Source: Timema cristinae (taxonomy: Eukaryota > Arthropoda > Insecta > Phasmatodea > Timematidae). From it: a stretch of DNA of 64,000 nt. The notes beneath the pieces were generated by a model. That model was given only the letters and a program-made list of their open reading frames with translations, did not search any database and had not been told where the DNA came from. The stretch's first letter is position 1; every line of letters starts with the position of its first letter. Below, piece after piece: positions 30,976-43,357 of this stretch. The stretch spans positions 60,446,234-60,510,233 of the forward strand of contig JBCFYV010000001.1 in the NCBI GenBank assembly GCA_039000515.1, in the 5' to 3' direction. The position numbers were made by a program, and so were the translations under genes.

Positions 30976-32766
30976 GCTGTTCCCTAAAAAATCGGCTTGT
31001 CTACTTCTTTCTGAACCTATTCCTTATGCTTTCTTCAATCCCTTGAAACTGTAGGTTTATAAACATCTTGGACTCTGGCAGCGCCACTATAACGATGTTC
31101 ATTCATGGTTTTCCTGAAGGAGTTTTTTGTTTGTTTTTTAGTTTTTTTGTTTATCTTTTTTGGATCCTCTTTTAGGTCTCCATGGAGGAGCTCTTGGAGT
31201 AGCTGTTCCCTTTAATCGCTCTGCCTGGAGTCGGTTTGCCCGTCCGTAGAGATTTGGCATTAGGTGTTTCTCTTTATTTTATCTCGCTAGCTCCTGACAT
31301 CATTTTTATGTAAGAAAGATAAGTTCCCGGTGTCAGATATTCCCTTTACGGCTAGGTCTATTTTCACAGCAGATAGATGGGGCAGGACTGGTTATCAATT
31401 ATATTTGTAAACACAAGTGAACGTTACCACGTTCATTTATAATATTTTTTGATTGTGTTTATTCTTTTGTAAATTAAGTTAAAATTATACTTAAACTAAT
31501 TCGTAAACACAAGTGAACGTTATCACGTTCAGTTATATTGTTTTGAGTGTATGTAAACATAAGTAAGCGTTACGACGTTCAGTTATACAATTCTGAATGT
31601 ACTTATTTTGTTGTTAAGCAGGTTGTTAGAAAATGTACTAGCAGAATAGACGGTAAATTTCTGTAGAGAAAAGAAATTAATAATGCTACAGATATAGAAA
31701 ATAGGATTGTTAAGTGAGGATCGAACCCGCTATATATAGCACTCTAATATTGTTGAAGTATGCATCAAATAAGTGTGTGAGTTTTTATTGCCTTCCTATT
31801 TGTTTTAGAGTAACTTTAGCTGATATGTAAAATTAGTTTTTAATGTTTAGAATAGTTAAGAATTGAACCAGGGTCTTTGGTTTAGTTAGTCATGAGTCGT
31901 CTAATTTTTCTTGTATTTTACCGTGTGCTACTGGAATTTGTGTACAAATTATCTGTTATAAAATTGTGTATTTTGGTGCTATTTATGGTCTAGTATTTTA
32001 TAGTTAATGAAGTGTCTCTAGTGCATCCCAAAGACTAGGTCAAGCTTGTGAACTGGCAACGTGCCAAGTGTGGAAATAAAGTTCAGATGATCAGTGCACA
32101 TGGAATTGGCGGAGTTTATTTTCACTACCCGATGGTGGTGTTTGAACAAGGTGGCGTCTTGTACTAAGTAAATACGTCCCACTGTATCCATACAACAAGA
32201 TTGGAAACTTTTTACCATTCTTTATTAATACTGGGGGTGCCTTTATTGTGAAATGATCATAACTATATTATTGTCGATCTATTTCATGTCATTGGTGTCT
32301 ATGTAAGCGCATTCAGCTGTAGTGCGCTCTCTAAGGGTTATAGGGTTAAGTTTTTGTCTAGTGTATGTAATTGTATTTTAAACTTCTGTACCTGGTTTAA
32401 CTCATTATCTTGGGGGAGAGAGAGAGAGAAGTGTTTAGCGGTGACGTGATGATCCATACCCACCACTTTCTATCACCGCGCAGTTGTCTGGCGCAGCGCT
32501 GGAGTATGGTTACTAAACCAGCCGCTAGAGCTGCACCTTGCGGAGGTCAGACACCATGACACTCGTGGTTTGGCTCGCATGCAATGTGCATAGAATCGAT
32601 CAGATCAAGGAAGAAGAGTAGTTTTGATTGTACTATATCAACATCTCTATTCAGACAATAAACCGTAATTCAAAGTGAAATGTATATTTCAATGAGTGGG
32701 TCGAAAGTCTGGGTTTTTCTTAGCAACCGATGCAATAGTAAAGAGGAAGCCTACGGACTCATGGAG
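30976..32766. other. Unassigned DNA beyond the Polinton
   Basis: Should hold the 5' part of the retroelement into which the Polinton inserted, but no gag domain is recognised here. It contains three spaced copies of an inverted motif, gaacgttaycacgttc, at about 31423, 31514 and 31570 (listed separately), a box-B-like tRNA string on the minus strand near 31708-31724 and a short (ag)n run near 32414. A 32400-32700 block is GC-richer and ends in caataaacc, perhaps an LTR fragment. Confidence 0.4.
31405..31595. repeat. Triplicated unit with internal inverted motif
   Basis: gtaaacacaagtgaacgtta-cacgttcagttata occurs three times with small changes. The core, gaacgt-NNNN-acgttc, is a perfect 6-bp inverted repeat in two of the copies. 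Confidence 0.75.
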
Positions 32767-35700
32767 TTAAGAGTGAGGGAGTTTCATTTGTAAAGGAGTT
32801 TCACTCGTCATGTCCATTCTTTCAGTTTCTTGTTCCTCATCGTCTTCCAAATTATCGTATGGAAGCAGCGTTTCCAGCAACAACCTTGTGATTCTTCCCG
32901 GTAGGAATTCAGGTCCCCACCATGAGTCTTCAGCACCGAGATCACAGCTGGGGACCTTGACTTCCCGGTCACTATCTGAAATGGTATGCCCCAAGCATTA
33001 TTTCTCAGCTCTTCCTTAGCATATCACTCCCAGCTTTCCCTCTTAGCCAGTCTCAGGGAAAATTCATACTAGTCTTTCTTCCTTATATAGAGAACAAGTA
33101 ACATGAAATGGCTCCAAGGATCATGCCAGTTCTTGTATCTCCTCCACGCTGCCCTCATTTCCATCCACATTTCCTGAGTCTTTCATTCCAGGGTTTATTA
33201 CGTATCCTTAATTTCCCCCTGAATATTGGGATGGCCATTCTCATCGCCATTTGTACGGCTCTCATAAACTACTTAGCTTTTACATTTACATTTCCTCCTT
33301 TTTCTATCTCTGTTGGTAGCTCCAGCTCTCTCCTTAATCTCTCCATCGGCTTTGCAGATATTGAATTTAGGTTTTATTTCCACTTCAGTCTATGGATCTA
33401 GTTCTCCTTCAATCTCAAAAGTGATCAAGTTATGGTCACTAGTTGTCAACCCATCCAGTACTTTCCAGTTCTTAACGATCCCAATCGCTTCCTGGTTGCA
33501 TAGCCTGACGTCTGTATTCGAACTTGTTCCCGCTCTCCCCGCATAGGTAGGTGGATTCCATATAATATTCAACACCTCTAGCCTTCTAGTCACTATTATT
33601 TCTTCGAAACGTCTCTCCTATCTCATATGCCCTATATCCACCTCTCCTTCATCCTGTCTTCTCAACACATCGCTGAACCACAGGGGTGACTTCACATTTG
33701 TATCTGCGAGGAACCCCACCGGGATACCTCTATATACATAATCTATAACTTCCATATGCTCAAGGAATTTTTAAATGTCTTCTTTGTATTGGAAGTAAAT
33801 TTTGACCAAGATGGATTAGTCTTTATCTCTTCTTATCTCGACGCAAGTGACCTTCTCGTTGCAGTATTGATCTATTCTTCTAACCATTATATGTGTATTG
33901 AAGATTACTATCGCACTCATGAGCGAACGAACCACTAGTGACAATTCTCACCTTCGTTGGCACCTGCAGAATTTTTCCACTTACCGTACTGTACGGCTCC
34001 TACACGCAAATTATGTCCAAACTCCAGCCATCTGACACTTTTCTAATCTCTTTCATAATGGTCTTACTCCGCATGTTATTCAACTGCTCAATTTTTACTA
34101 TAATATTGCTTTCGTCCATTATGGTTTGTGAGTAAACATATAACATCTGGGTCAAGCTTCCTTTGAGTCGAATGCTATCCGACCGTTTGCCTTCACAAAG
34201 TGTTGGTGAGTTCCTCAACGTTGAACTTCTCCTTCCTCCTTTCGAAGACTTTATAGACTTTTTCGAGAATAGGTTTTATCTGTCGGCAGATTCATTGCCC
34301 TTAGTTGTATCCTATCCAGAACCTCAGGGGTGAGGAAGGCTATGGACGCTCCCTTCTCATGACCAGATTTTATTATGTTCTCTATAGCCAAATGTAGAGT
34401 CTGTTGCTCCTCCAATCTTGATAATTGGAGAGTCTCCTCAAGGTTGCTGTATATCTGACTCGATTCACTAAGTCATCTTGGTCACTTGAGTTATTTTCCT
34501 CTACCACAGCCTTTTCTTCTTTCTTTCCCTCTGCACTTTTAGCCTTCTTCCTTTATCCAAATTGCTTAAATAGCTCCTCGGGGTACTGTTCTTCCTTTTT
34601 TCTCTTCCTTTCCTTGTTCCTTTGGATCTCTCCCGCGTTCGAGGACTAGGCCTTTCCTCCAGAACTTCCATCTGTGGATATCCCACCACTTCCACTTATC
34701 CTTGTATTATTCTAAGGTTGTTAATACCTTTTCCTCCTTGTTTTCCTTTCCCCAGTTGATTTTAATCCTACAATTTTTACCTCCTTCTCTAATGCCACCA
34801 TCTTAACCTCATCTTCTATCTTCCTTACCGTTGAACGTTCCCTGTGTTCCTCTGCTCGTGATGGTGAATTCCTCTTTTTGCTTCCAGACTTACCTTTACT
34901 TCCGCTCCGTCATGTGTTCTTGTCTATACTTTGACCTGCCCAGTGTACGTCTTTGCACAGTTGTCAATACACGTACATCGTCACTCATAGTTGGTATTTT
35001 GTATCTGTATGTCCAGCAAGAGTTGGTACGTTGGTCATTACATAATGTTAAGGTACTTGCGCTTTTCTTTTCCTCTACTACTGCAAGGTATCCACTTCTT
35101 TATTTTCTCTGTACAGTCCTTAAGTTCATGTCCTACTTTCCGCACTGCCCACAGACAGATTCCTTCTTAGGGCAAAACTTAACCATATGTCCCAGGTCTC
35201 TGCATCTGTTATAACTTGTAACAACTAGAAAGTCCTTGACGGAGATACTTGTGACCTTAGCTAAATTCTTTCACCAATTAATAGGCTCCAGACTCTTGCG
35301 GGGGACCTCAGCAACATGATTTGTTACCCTTCTATCCTTCTTCGCAGTCCTAAATCTGGTCAAAAAACACTCTTCAAAGTCCTTTCTCATTATTTTAACT
35401 TTAGGTTCTGTCTGTAAATCGTGTCCTTCAGTTCATCCTCAGTCATGTCCAACCGGTACGTCATATAATGCCACTAATGGTCTTATCTTTCTTGTTTCCT
35501 CGCACTTGAGACCTTCAAATTCTTGGACTCCCTTCCTTACCTTATCTGTGTCATCAACAGTTTCAGTTTCAACTGGCTGGCCTAATTGACCAGATAAAAA
35601 TGTCATCTCTTGCCTGACTTATCTTTGACATTACCTTTGTGTGGCTCTCCTTCGTGTCCTCTCCCTTACTGGATGAGATCTATTACCTTACTTATCTTAT

Positions 35701-35920
35701 GCTCTTGCTCTCACATGATCCTCTGAGCCAGAGCCAGTCTAACCTAGCTCCACCAAAATGCTTGTGCATTTTCTCTGAATTCTAAATTCCTTTAATGAGA
35801 TCTAAAAGCTTTTTGGTATTAAGAGGGGAATAATGATTGCTGGATTGTTCGCATCAGAGAAAAACACTTTCAACGCCGTAAAAGGTAAATCAAGTCACAG
35901 GTATTTTTGGAAACTTACAT
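32767..35920 (-). pseudogene. LINE (R1/jockey-like) fragment lacking reverse transcriptase
   Basis: The minus strand carries, in order: an ORF1-like region with CCHC knuckles (YNRCRDLGHMVKFC near 35200-35160, then CGQCGK) and a Lys/Glu/Arg-rich stretch near 34690-34500; an APE-type endonuclease starting KIEQLNNMRSKTIMKEI and LDIICV (34218-34000) and ending VKNWKVLDGLTTSDHNLITF near 33450; then the linker to the polymerase (FSLRLAKRESWE near 33050, then DSWWGPEFLPGRI and LLLETLLPYDN at 32990-32850). The reverse transcriptase that should follow is absent. Stops and frameshifts are frequent. Losing the 3' rather than the 5' part is unusual for a LINE and implies a later deletion or interruption. 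Confidence 0.75.
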
Positions 35921-36645
35921 ACCTTCTATTTTTGACATTCTTCCAAACGTGAGCTCATAATCATCAATGATACCGTTACTGAGGTGACAGGAACAGGGTG
36001 GAAGGAAAAGAGGTTGTTGAATTTATTTTAGTATCTGTGCGAACAGGGTACTTGGCTTGGGTCATTTCAATGACCAACCACAAAGGTTGATGCGTCAGAA
36101 GGGTCCATGACGTACCAATTTAGAACACTGATGAGTTATATCTTGCACTCCAAAGGTCAGCTACTTCAAGGAAAAAACTCGCGACATTTTGAAGAGCCTA
36201 AACACCTCCTCAGTCTACAAGAGAGGATCCTGTCAAAAAAGGAAAGGGGTATTAAGGACGGTTCACAGTTCACGCTGAACCACCCTAAATAAAGTATACA
36301 TGAAAAATAATTTCAGGGAGCTGAATCAAATAATTAAAATATATTATGTCCTCATATGATGTAAAAAAAATTCTACGATTAAATATTAGAATGGGGCCAA
36401 AAAAAATCAAACTGGGAAAATAAAATGGGGTAAGATCACAACAATCATCTATGGTCAATGGACCTCAGTGTGACGAGACCAATGGAGTTAAGGTATATCT
36501 CTGTAACAACTAACATGATATCTTCCTTTGTATAATCTGAAATAAGTTTAGACGTTTGGTTACCTTAGGTAGAGTATATATGAACTAATAATTCTCAGTG
36601 ATGGTGTTAAATTACTTAGCTCAGAATGTGTACATATGTACATAC
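35921..36645. other. Intronic DNA
   Basis: No gene is seen; a 61-codon frame at 36107-36292 shows no motif. Confidence 0.4.
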
Positions 36646-36763
36646 CTTTCCCAGTACTTCCTCTGATTTACCTTGTCCGTACCAAAAGGCAGTGTCAATA
36701 TAGTTTATACCTTTTCGGATGGCTTCCCGTATATTTGCTATGGCTTCGTCTTCAACAAATTTC
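36646..36763 (-). CDS. Aldo-keto reductase, internal exon (catalytic Asp and Tyr)
   Basis: A 118-bp minus-strand exon between ttttaaacag and gtatgta. After one base completing a split Gly codon it reads KFVEDEAIANIREAIRKGIN, then YIDTAFWYGQGKSEEVLGK. D of IDTA and Y of WYG are the catalytic aspartate and tyrosine of aldo-keto reductases, at the normal five-residue spacing. It joins in phase 2 to the exon at 51728-51864 and in phase 0 to that at 9984-10145. There are no stops. The intron downstream (26.5 kb) holds the Polinton, the retroelement relic and the R1-like LINE. Confidence 0.93.
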
Positions 36764-37079
36764 CTGTTTAAAAATCAAATAATATTGAACTATTTAAATA
36801 TTAAAACTAAGTAAATAGGCAATAAATACTTTCATTGTTCAAGAAACAGTTTTTAGTGTTAATTGCTCTCCCCTTTACTCGTCTTCCTTTTAAATAACAG
36901 TATAATATATCGTATAGATATTTAGAAATAAAATTAAATGATGAAGTACTCCCTACTGATGTAACTAGAAATTTTATTGAAAGATAACAGGTAAAAATGT
37001 CAGGACTAATCATTTCACTTTACATCAACTATTACTGACTAACACATTCTTAGTCCAAGATATAACTAATCACCACATT
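36764..37079. other. Intronic AT-rich DNA
   Basis: Nothing recognised apart from the polypyrimidine/acceptor signal of the exon. Confidence 0.4.
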
Positions 37080-37890
37080 TGATATCAGTCTTATAGGAAC
37101 AGTACGAGTTATGAGTGATTATAACAGTCGATATCAGTATTACAGGAACAATACGAGCTATGAGTGATTATAACAGTCGATGTCAGTCTTACAGGAACAA
37201 TACGAGCTATGAGTGATCACAACAGTTGATGTCAGTCTTACAGGAACAATACGAGCTATGAGTGATCACAACAGTTGATGTCAGTCTTACAGGAACAATA
37301 CGAGCTATGAGTGATCACAACAGTTGATGTCAGTCTTACAGGAACAGTACGAGCTATGAGTGATCACAACAGTTGATGTCAGTCTTACAGGAACAATACG
37401 AGCTATGAGTGATCACAACAGTTGATGTCAGTCTTACAGGAACAGTACGAGCTATGAGTGATCACAACAGTTGATGTCAGTCTTACAGGAACAGTACGAG
37501 CTATGAGTGATTATAACAGTCGATATCAGTATTACAGGAACAATACGAGCTATGAGTGATTATAACAGTCGATATCAGTATTACAGGAACAATACGAGCT
37601 ATGAGTGATCACAACAGTTGATGTCAGTCTTACAGGAACAATACGAGCTATGAGTGATCACAACAGTTGATGTCAGTCTTACAGGAACAGTACGAGCTAT
37701 GAGTGATCACAACAGTTGATGTCAGTCTTACAGGAACAGTACGAGCTATGAGTGATTATAACAGCTGATGTCAGTCTTACAGGAACAATACGTGCTATGA
37801 GTGATTATAACAGTGGATGTCAGTCTTACAGGAACAATACGAGCTATGAGTGATTATAACAGTTTATATCAGTCTTACAGGAACAGTAAA
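37080..37890. repeat. 49-bp satellite, about 16 copies
   Basis: Unit: acaggaacaatacgagctat followed by gagtgatcacaacagttgat and gtcagtctt. Copies at both edges carry attata and cgatatcagtat variants, while central copies are nearly identical, the pattern expected from unequal exchange. Confidence 0.95.
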
Positions 37891-38060
37891 AGCTATGATT
37901 GAACTAACCTAAATGAAGGCTGTAATGACCTCATTGTGTCAGCGCAGTGGTGTAACAGGTCAAGCTTGGACCACCCTCCCTCCACCATATTTATTTTCGG
38001 ACGCCCATCCCACAAAGTCATTTAGCCCAACTATCTTAATACATGTTATAATAAATAATG
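37891..38060. other. Spacer between two tandem arrays
   Basis: Unique sequence, no gene. Confidence 0.5.
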
Positions 38061-40016
38061 AATAAGCTTAGATTATTAATGATTTAGTAATAACACCTTA
38101 TAATGACTGTTTAGCCACGGTTTTTTATTTAGTAATAACACCTTATAATGACTGTTTTTTCGTTTTCTTATTTAGTAATAACACCTTATAATGACTGTTT
38201 AGCCACGGTTTTTTATTTAGTAATAACACCTTATAATGACTGTTTTTTCGTTTTCTTATTTAGTAATAACACCTTATAATGACTGTTTTGCCACGGTTTT
38301 TTTATTTAGTAATAACACCTTATAATGACTTTTTGCCACGGTTTTTTATTTAGTAATAACACCTTATAATGACTGTTTTGCCACGGTTTTTTTATTTAGT
38401 AATAACACCTTATAATGACTGTTTTGCCACGGTTTTCTTATTTAGTAATAACACCTTATAATGACTGTTTTGCCACGGTTTTTTATTTAGTAATAACACC
38501 TTATAATGACTGTTTTGCCACGGTTTTTTATTTAGTAATAACACCTTATAATGACTGTTTTGCCACGGTTTTTTATTTAGTAATAACACCTTATAATGAC
38601 TGTTTTGCCACGGTTTTTTATTTAGTAATAACACCTTATAATGACTGTTTTGCCACGGTTTTTTTATTTAGTAATAACACCTTATAATGACTGTTTTGCC
38701 ACGGTTTTTTATTTAGTAATAACACCTTATAATGACTGTTTTGCCACGGTTTTTTATTTAGTAATAACAACTTATAATGACTGTTTTGCCACGGTTTTTT
38801 ATTTAGTAATAACAACTTATAATGACTGTTTTGCCACGGTTTTTTATTTAGTAATAACACCTTATAATGACTGTTTAGCCACGGTTTTTTATTTAGTAAT
38901 AACAACTTATAATGACTGTTTAGCCACGGTTTTTTATTTAGTAATAACACCTTATAATGACTGTTTAGCCACGGTTTTTTATTTAGTAATAACAACTTAT
39001 AATGACTGTTTTGCCACGGTTTTTTATTTAGTAATAACACCTTATAATGACTGTTTAGCCACGGTTTTTTATTTAGTAATAACAACTTATAATGACTGTT
39101 TTGCCACGGTTTTTTATTTAGTAATAACACCTTATAATGACTGTTTTGCCACGGTTTTTTTATTTAGTAATAACACCTTATAATGACTGTTTTGCCACGG
39201 TTTTTTATTTAGTAATAACACCTTATAATGACTTTTTGCCACGGTTTTTTATTTAGTAATAACACCTTATAATGACTGTTTAGCCACGGTTTTTTATTTA
39301 GTAATAACACCTTATAATGACTGTTTAGCCACGGTTTTTTATTTAGTAATAACACCTTATAATGACTGTTTTGCCACGGTTTTTTATTTAGTAATAACAC
39401 CTTATAATGACTGTTTTGCCACGGTTTTTTATTTAGTAATAACACCTTATAATGACTGTTTAGCCACGGTTTTTTATTTAGTAATAACACCTTATAATGA
39501 CTGTTTTTTCGTTTTCTTATTTAGTAATAACACCTTATAATGACTGTTTTGCCACGGTTTTTTTATTTAGTAATAACACCTTATAATGACTTTTTGCCAC
39601 GGTTTTTTATTTAGTAATAACACCTTATAATGACTGTTTTGCCACGGTTTTTTATTTAGTAATAACACCTTATAATGACTGTTTTGCCACGGTTTTTTAT
39701 TTAGTAATAACACCTTATAATGACTGTTTAGCCACGGTTTTTTATTTAGTAATAACACCTTATAATGACTGTTTTTTCGTTTTCTTATTTAGTAATAACA
39801 CCTTATAATGACTGTTTTGCCACGGTTTTTTTATTTAGTAATAACACCTTATAATGACTTTTTGCCACGGTTTTTTATTTAGTAATAACAACTTATAATG
39901 ACTGTTTTGCCACGGTTTTTTATTTAGTAATAACACCTTATAATGACTGTTTTGCCACGGTTTTTTATTTAGTAATAACACCTTATAATGACTGTTTTGC
40001 CACGGTTTTTTATCTG
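38061..40016. repeat. 45-bp minisatellite, about 43 copies
   Basis: Unit: ttagtaataacaccttataa followed by tgactgttttgccacggttt and tttat. Because 45 is a multiple of three and the unit lacks stops in some frames, long open frames appear on both strands; these are artefacts. Marker variants (gttttttcgttttc; tgactttttgcc; tagccacgg; aacaactt) recur at ~270-bp intervals, for example 39500/39771 and 39588/39855, showing higher-order duplication of six-unit blocks. Confidence 0.97.
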
Positions 40017-40133
40017 GTAATAACTAAAATCTAGCCAAGTACTCTCACCTAGCCTTGTCCACATTGTCAGGTCATCATCATTAAGACGGTGCGGACAAGG
40101 TCCGGTGAAAGTACTTAGTTATCTTTTAGTTAT
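40014..40133. repeat. Long imperfect hairpin at end of minisatellite
   Basis: The segment starting aataactaaaatctagccaa pairs with the reverse complement of the segment ending cttttagttatt. The arms are ~50 bases with ~80% pairing, separated by a short loop containing catcatcatt. It directly abuts the last minisatellite unit and may be a small foldback element. Confidence 0.75.
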
Positions 40134-40624
40134 TAATAAATGCAAAACCATGTTTTTAACAGTTAATATAGGGTGTGATTACTATTAATAATTATTTTCA
40201 TTTACTTAGGATTATTAATTATCATCTCTCCACATGACTTATTTCAATTCTTCTTTTGTTTGATTAAATAATAAGTATTTATTAGTAAATTGTAACATTT
40301 ATTATCATGAATGGCATTGTATATAAATCACTTACCAGCTACAACAAATACATTAATTCAGTATTGAATGTTTAGAGTGGTGTGATCGGCTGACATTTTG
40401 CGATGGATGTTTTTCCACCTCATTTATATCAATTGATAATGCTTTTTTACAGTATACTCTTTAAATGCTGAGACAACTTAGTCTTTCTTGAAACATGGTA
40501 CTGAGCAGATAATACTTTATTAATTTCAATTTTGAAAAGGATTGCTCAGTTGTGTATACAGTCACTGGTAAGGCCAGAAACATCAGAAAAGCTGTGCAAA
40601 GGTCTGGAATGCAAGATGCCAGGG
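40134..40624. other. AT-rich intronic DNA
   Basis: Nothing recognised. Confidence 0.4.
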
Positions 40625-40639
40625 TGTAACTATATATTA

Positions 40640-40925
40640 TTATATTATTATTATTATTATTATATTATTATTATTATTATTTAGCACCGCGTCTTACTAC
40701 CCGTTCGGGTTATACGCTTAAGTACTAATTACGCTAATGGATTAGGAATTGGGAAGGTTGAATTAAAGGAAGTGAACCCGCATTTGCGTGGAGGGAGAGT
40801 GGAAAATCAGTTAGGAAAAACCACCCCCAGTTCACCCGACCGAGATTCAAACCTCGATCTCCCCGTCCTCAGCAGTCGGGCTCAACACGACTAGCGCGTT
40901 AGCCAACTACGCCACCGAGGCGGGT
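40640..40925 (-). mobile_element. tRNA-derived SINE (family 2)
   Basis: The minus strand starts with a different tRNA-like head (box A within ggtggcgtagttggctaacg, box B ggtttgaatctc) and a body unrelated to family 1. It then ends with the same 3' block and att-rich tail. 15-bp target duplications with one mismatch flank it: tgtaactatatatta at 40625-40639 and tgtaactatctatta at 40926-40940. Confidence 0.9.
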
Positions 40926-40949
40926 TGTAACTATCTATTAGTAACTGAT

Positions 40950-43357
40950 CAGCCAAGCCCCTAATTGATGTTTTTGACTTTATCTCATCCATCAAAGTAA
41001 AGTTTTAAGCTATGAATTTGAGAAGGAAACTCATCTGTCAGGTCTTATTTACATTCCACTAAAAATTTAAGTCTTCATCTGATGCAGTTGACAGAAATTG
41101 GAATAAATATTGTTAACAAATCACTCAAATATTTAATTCCTTCATACCTTGTTTGTATTTGGTTAGCAATTATGTCTAATGTAGTGTTAAACACTGTTGT
41201 TTGGAAACGCTGTTCTGGGTTTGACAATCTCTCATCCTGAGCCAACTCATCAAAATGTTTCTTGAATAGACGAACTCTTCGATCATCAAAGTGTGTGTCA
41301 GTACCCCATTGCTCTGCCAGAGAAATTGCAGACCCCCCCACCTGTCCCTTGTAAATTATTCCTATAATCAGAAAATGTATCAGCAGTATTTTGAAGAAGA
41401 GATTATGCCTGAGGAAGATCAACATCATTCGATTGAAAAAGTTTTGAAACCAGAAACTCAGCTTCAACTATTTTGATTTGCAATGCAACCTGGAAATCAA
41501 ACTCAATTTTTTTTAGTTGTTTTTTCAAAGCTTTTGAGTCAAACCTTGAAGAGCAACGTGTCAGGCAAAGTTTTATTAGTGAATGTGAAGATGATGACAA
41601 CAGGTTCCATATTTTTATGCTTTGGCTTAAAAAAACATATATCCTTTCAACGACGTCATTAAAAACTTGTTTCTTTCAACACATGACGCTTACTAAATTT
41701 AAATTGTTTACTGTGCAGTGAACATATATCACAGTATTTTTTTTAATTCTTATTTTTAAGCCATTATAAATGTGTGACATATTCACCACACCATCATACC
41801 CTTTCTTACGACATTTTGACAACAACAGTCCCTTTCCTTCAATCCCTTTTAGAATGTCTGTTTCTAATCCATTAGCAGTCTGGTCCTTTATTTCTCTGAA
41901 GCCTAAAAAGCTTTCATTTATTTTTATTCCAATGGGATTTCCGGGTGATTCTTTACAAATAGTAATGTTTCGGTAAACCTGACTTAATTGGTTCTTTTTA
42001 TCTTTTGTATGATCCATTAATATGAAGAAAAATTCAGCATATTTTATTTTAGTTAAGATTTCGTTTTCAACTTTTTTTATATAAAAGTTGGATTAACACG
42101 TTTTGAACTTTGGGAATAAGGGACTTTTCAGTTTCCTTAGGCCTACTTATAAGTTTCTCTATTACATGGTTATATTTAGAGAGTAATTTTATAATGGCTA
42201 AGAAGTTTCCTAATTATTATTATCATCTGTAACCCCGAAATGCAAGGTTGGACGCTGCTTGTGCGAGAGTAGCATTGACAATACGGTCAAATATTTGTTT
42301 CCACTTGTTAATATCTTTCCTCCTTCCACACTCCATACCAACATTCATTGTGTCTATTCTTTTTCATTAATTGAAAACAACACATGCTTTTAAATTTTAA
42401 TTACTAGTTTCATGCTCTAATATTTTTTTTAAAAACCTTGCCAGCCACATACGTCAAAGTCCCTGTGTTTCAACTTTAAATACCGTTTTTGTTGCCTTTT
42501 TATAGTAATTCGTAGAAAAAGATCTATTATTCTGCTTAGCATTTCTTGGAAATGGTCCTTAAGGTTTACAAGGCCTAGGTGAACTACATTATTTTGTCTC
42601 CATGTCTAAAATGTCAGGAAATTTGGCACGATCAGTTGGAAATTATTTTGCAATATAGTTTCACTCAACGCATTTAGAAGTATTTGGATTACTTTCATTT
42701 TCTACCTTTCAAGAAATATCAGGCTCGGTTATTTAGAAACACTGGGTTCACTAGTTTCATGTTCAGAAACACCAGGCTTACTAGTTTCAGGTTCGGAAAC
42801 AGCAGGCTCACCAGCTTTAGGTTCATAAACACCAGGCTCACTAGTTTCATGTTCATAAACACCAGGCTTACTAGTTTCATGTTCATAAACACCAGGCTTA
42901 CTAGTTTCATGTTCATAAACACCAGGCTCACTAGTTTCAGGTTCGTAAACACCAGGCTTACTAGTTTCAGGTTCGGAAACAGCAGGCTCACCAGCTTTAG
43001 GTTCATAAACACCAGGCTCACTAGTTTCATGTTCATAAACACCAGGCTTACTAGTTTCATGTTCATAAACACCAGGCTCACTAGTTTCAGGTTCGGAAAC
43101 AAGCAGGCTCACCAGCTTTAGGTTCATAAACACCAGGCTCACTAGTTTTCATGTTCAGAAAACACTGGGCCCACCAGTTTCATGTTTAAAGTATATTCAT
43201 TTTCCCAATTGTTTACTAAACTAGCGTTGGGAATATCACTTATCTGACTTATCTCTGTAGAAGACACATTTGAGCGAGAAATGGAATCTATTTTTACTAA
43301 TTTTAAATTAGCCTTTTCAAATACCTTTTCCTTCTTTCTTTTTTGTGCGCCACTCAA
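40950..43357 (-). pseudogene. hAT (ZMYM1-like) transposase, decayed
   Basis: The minus strand begins MSGAQKRKKEKVFEKA at 43357, the typical N-terminus of this group. It runs through an in-frame decapeptide repeat (42729-43142) and a region with PTDRAKFPDIL. It then has WKQIFDRIVNATLAQAASNL next to FRGYR near 42310-42230, the DUF4371-type core (ESFLGFREIKDQTANGLETD, KGYDGVVNMSHI, YVHCTVNNLNLV) at 42017-41676, KLCLTRCSSRFDSKALKK near 41560, and DDRRVRLFKKHFDELAQDER near 41250. The C-terminal dimerisation domain is not seen. Multiple frameshifts and stops make it inactive. No terminal inverted repeats were identified. Confidence 0.82.
42729..43142 (-). repeat. 30-bp minisatellite encoding a decapeptide repeat
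   Basis: About 13 units of aaacaccaggctcactagtt followed by tcatgttcat. On the minus strand, in the transposase frame, each encodes ten residues of the form SEPGVYEHET with variants (KAGEP, SKPGV). The unit length, a multiple of three, preserves the frame. Confidence 0.92.

Noticed and set aside
37080..37890. Possible CRISPR array
   Set aside because: The whole 49-bp unit repeats with no unique spacers, and the context is an animal intron; it is a satellite.
38410..39758. Long open frames with LLLNKKPWQNSHYKV-type repeats on both strands
   Set aside because: They are translations of the 45-bp minisatellite, whose length is a multiple of three; no start context or domain.
42684..43121. Plus-strand frame with FINTRLTSFM repeats
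   Set aside because: Shadow of the decapeptide minisatellite, which is in frame with the hAT N-terminus on the minus strand.
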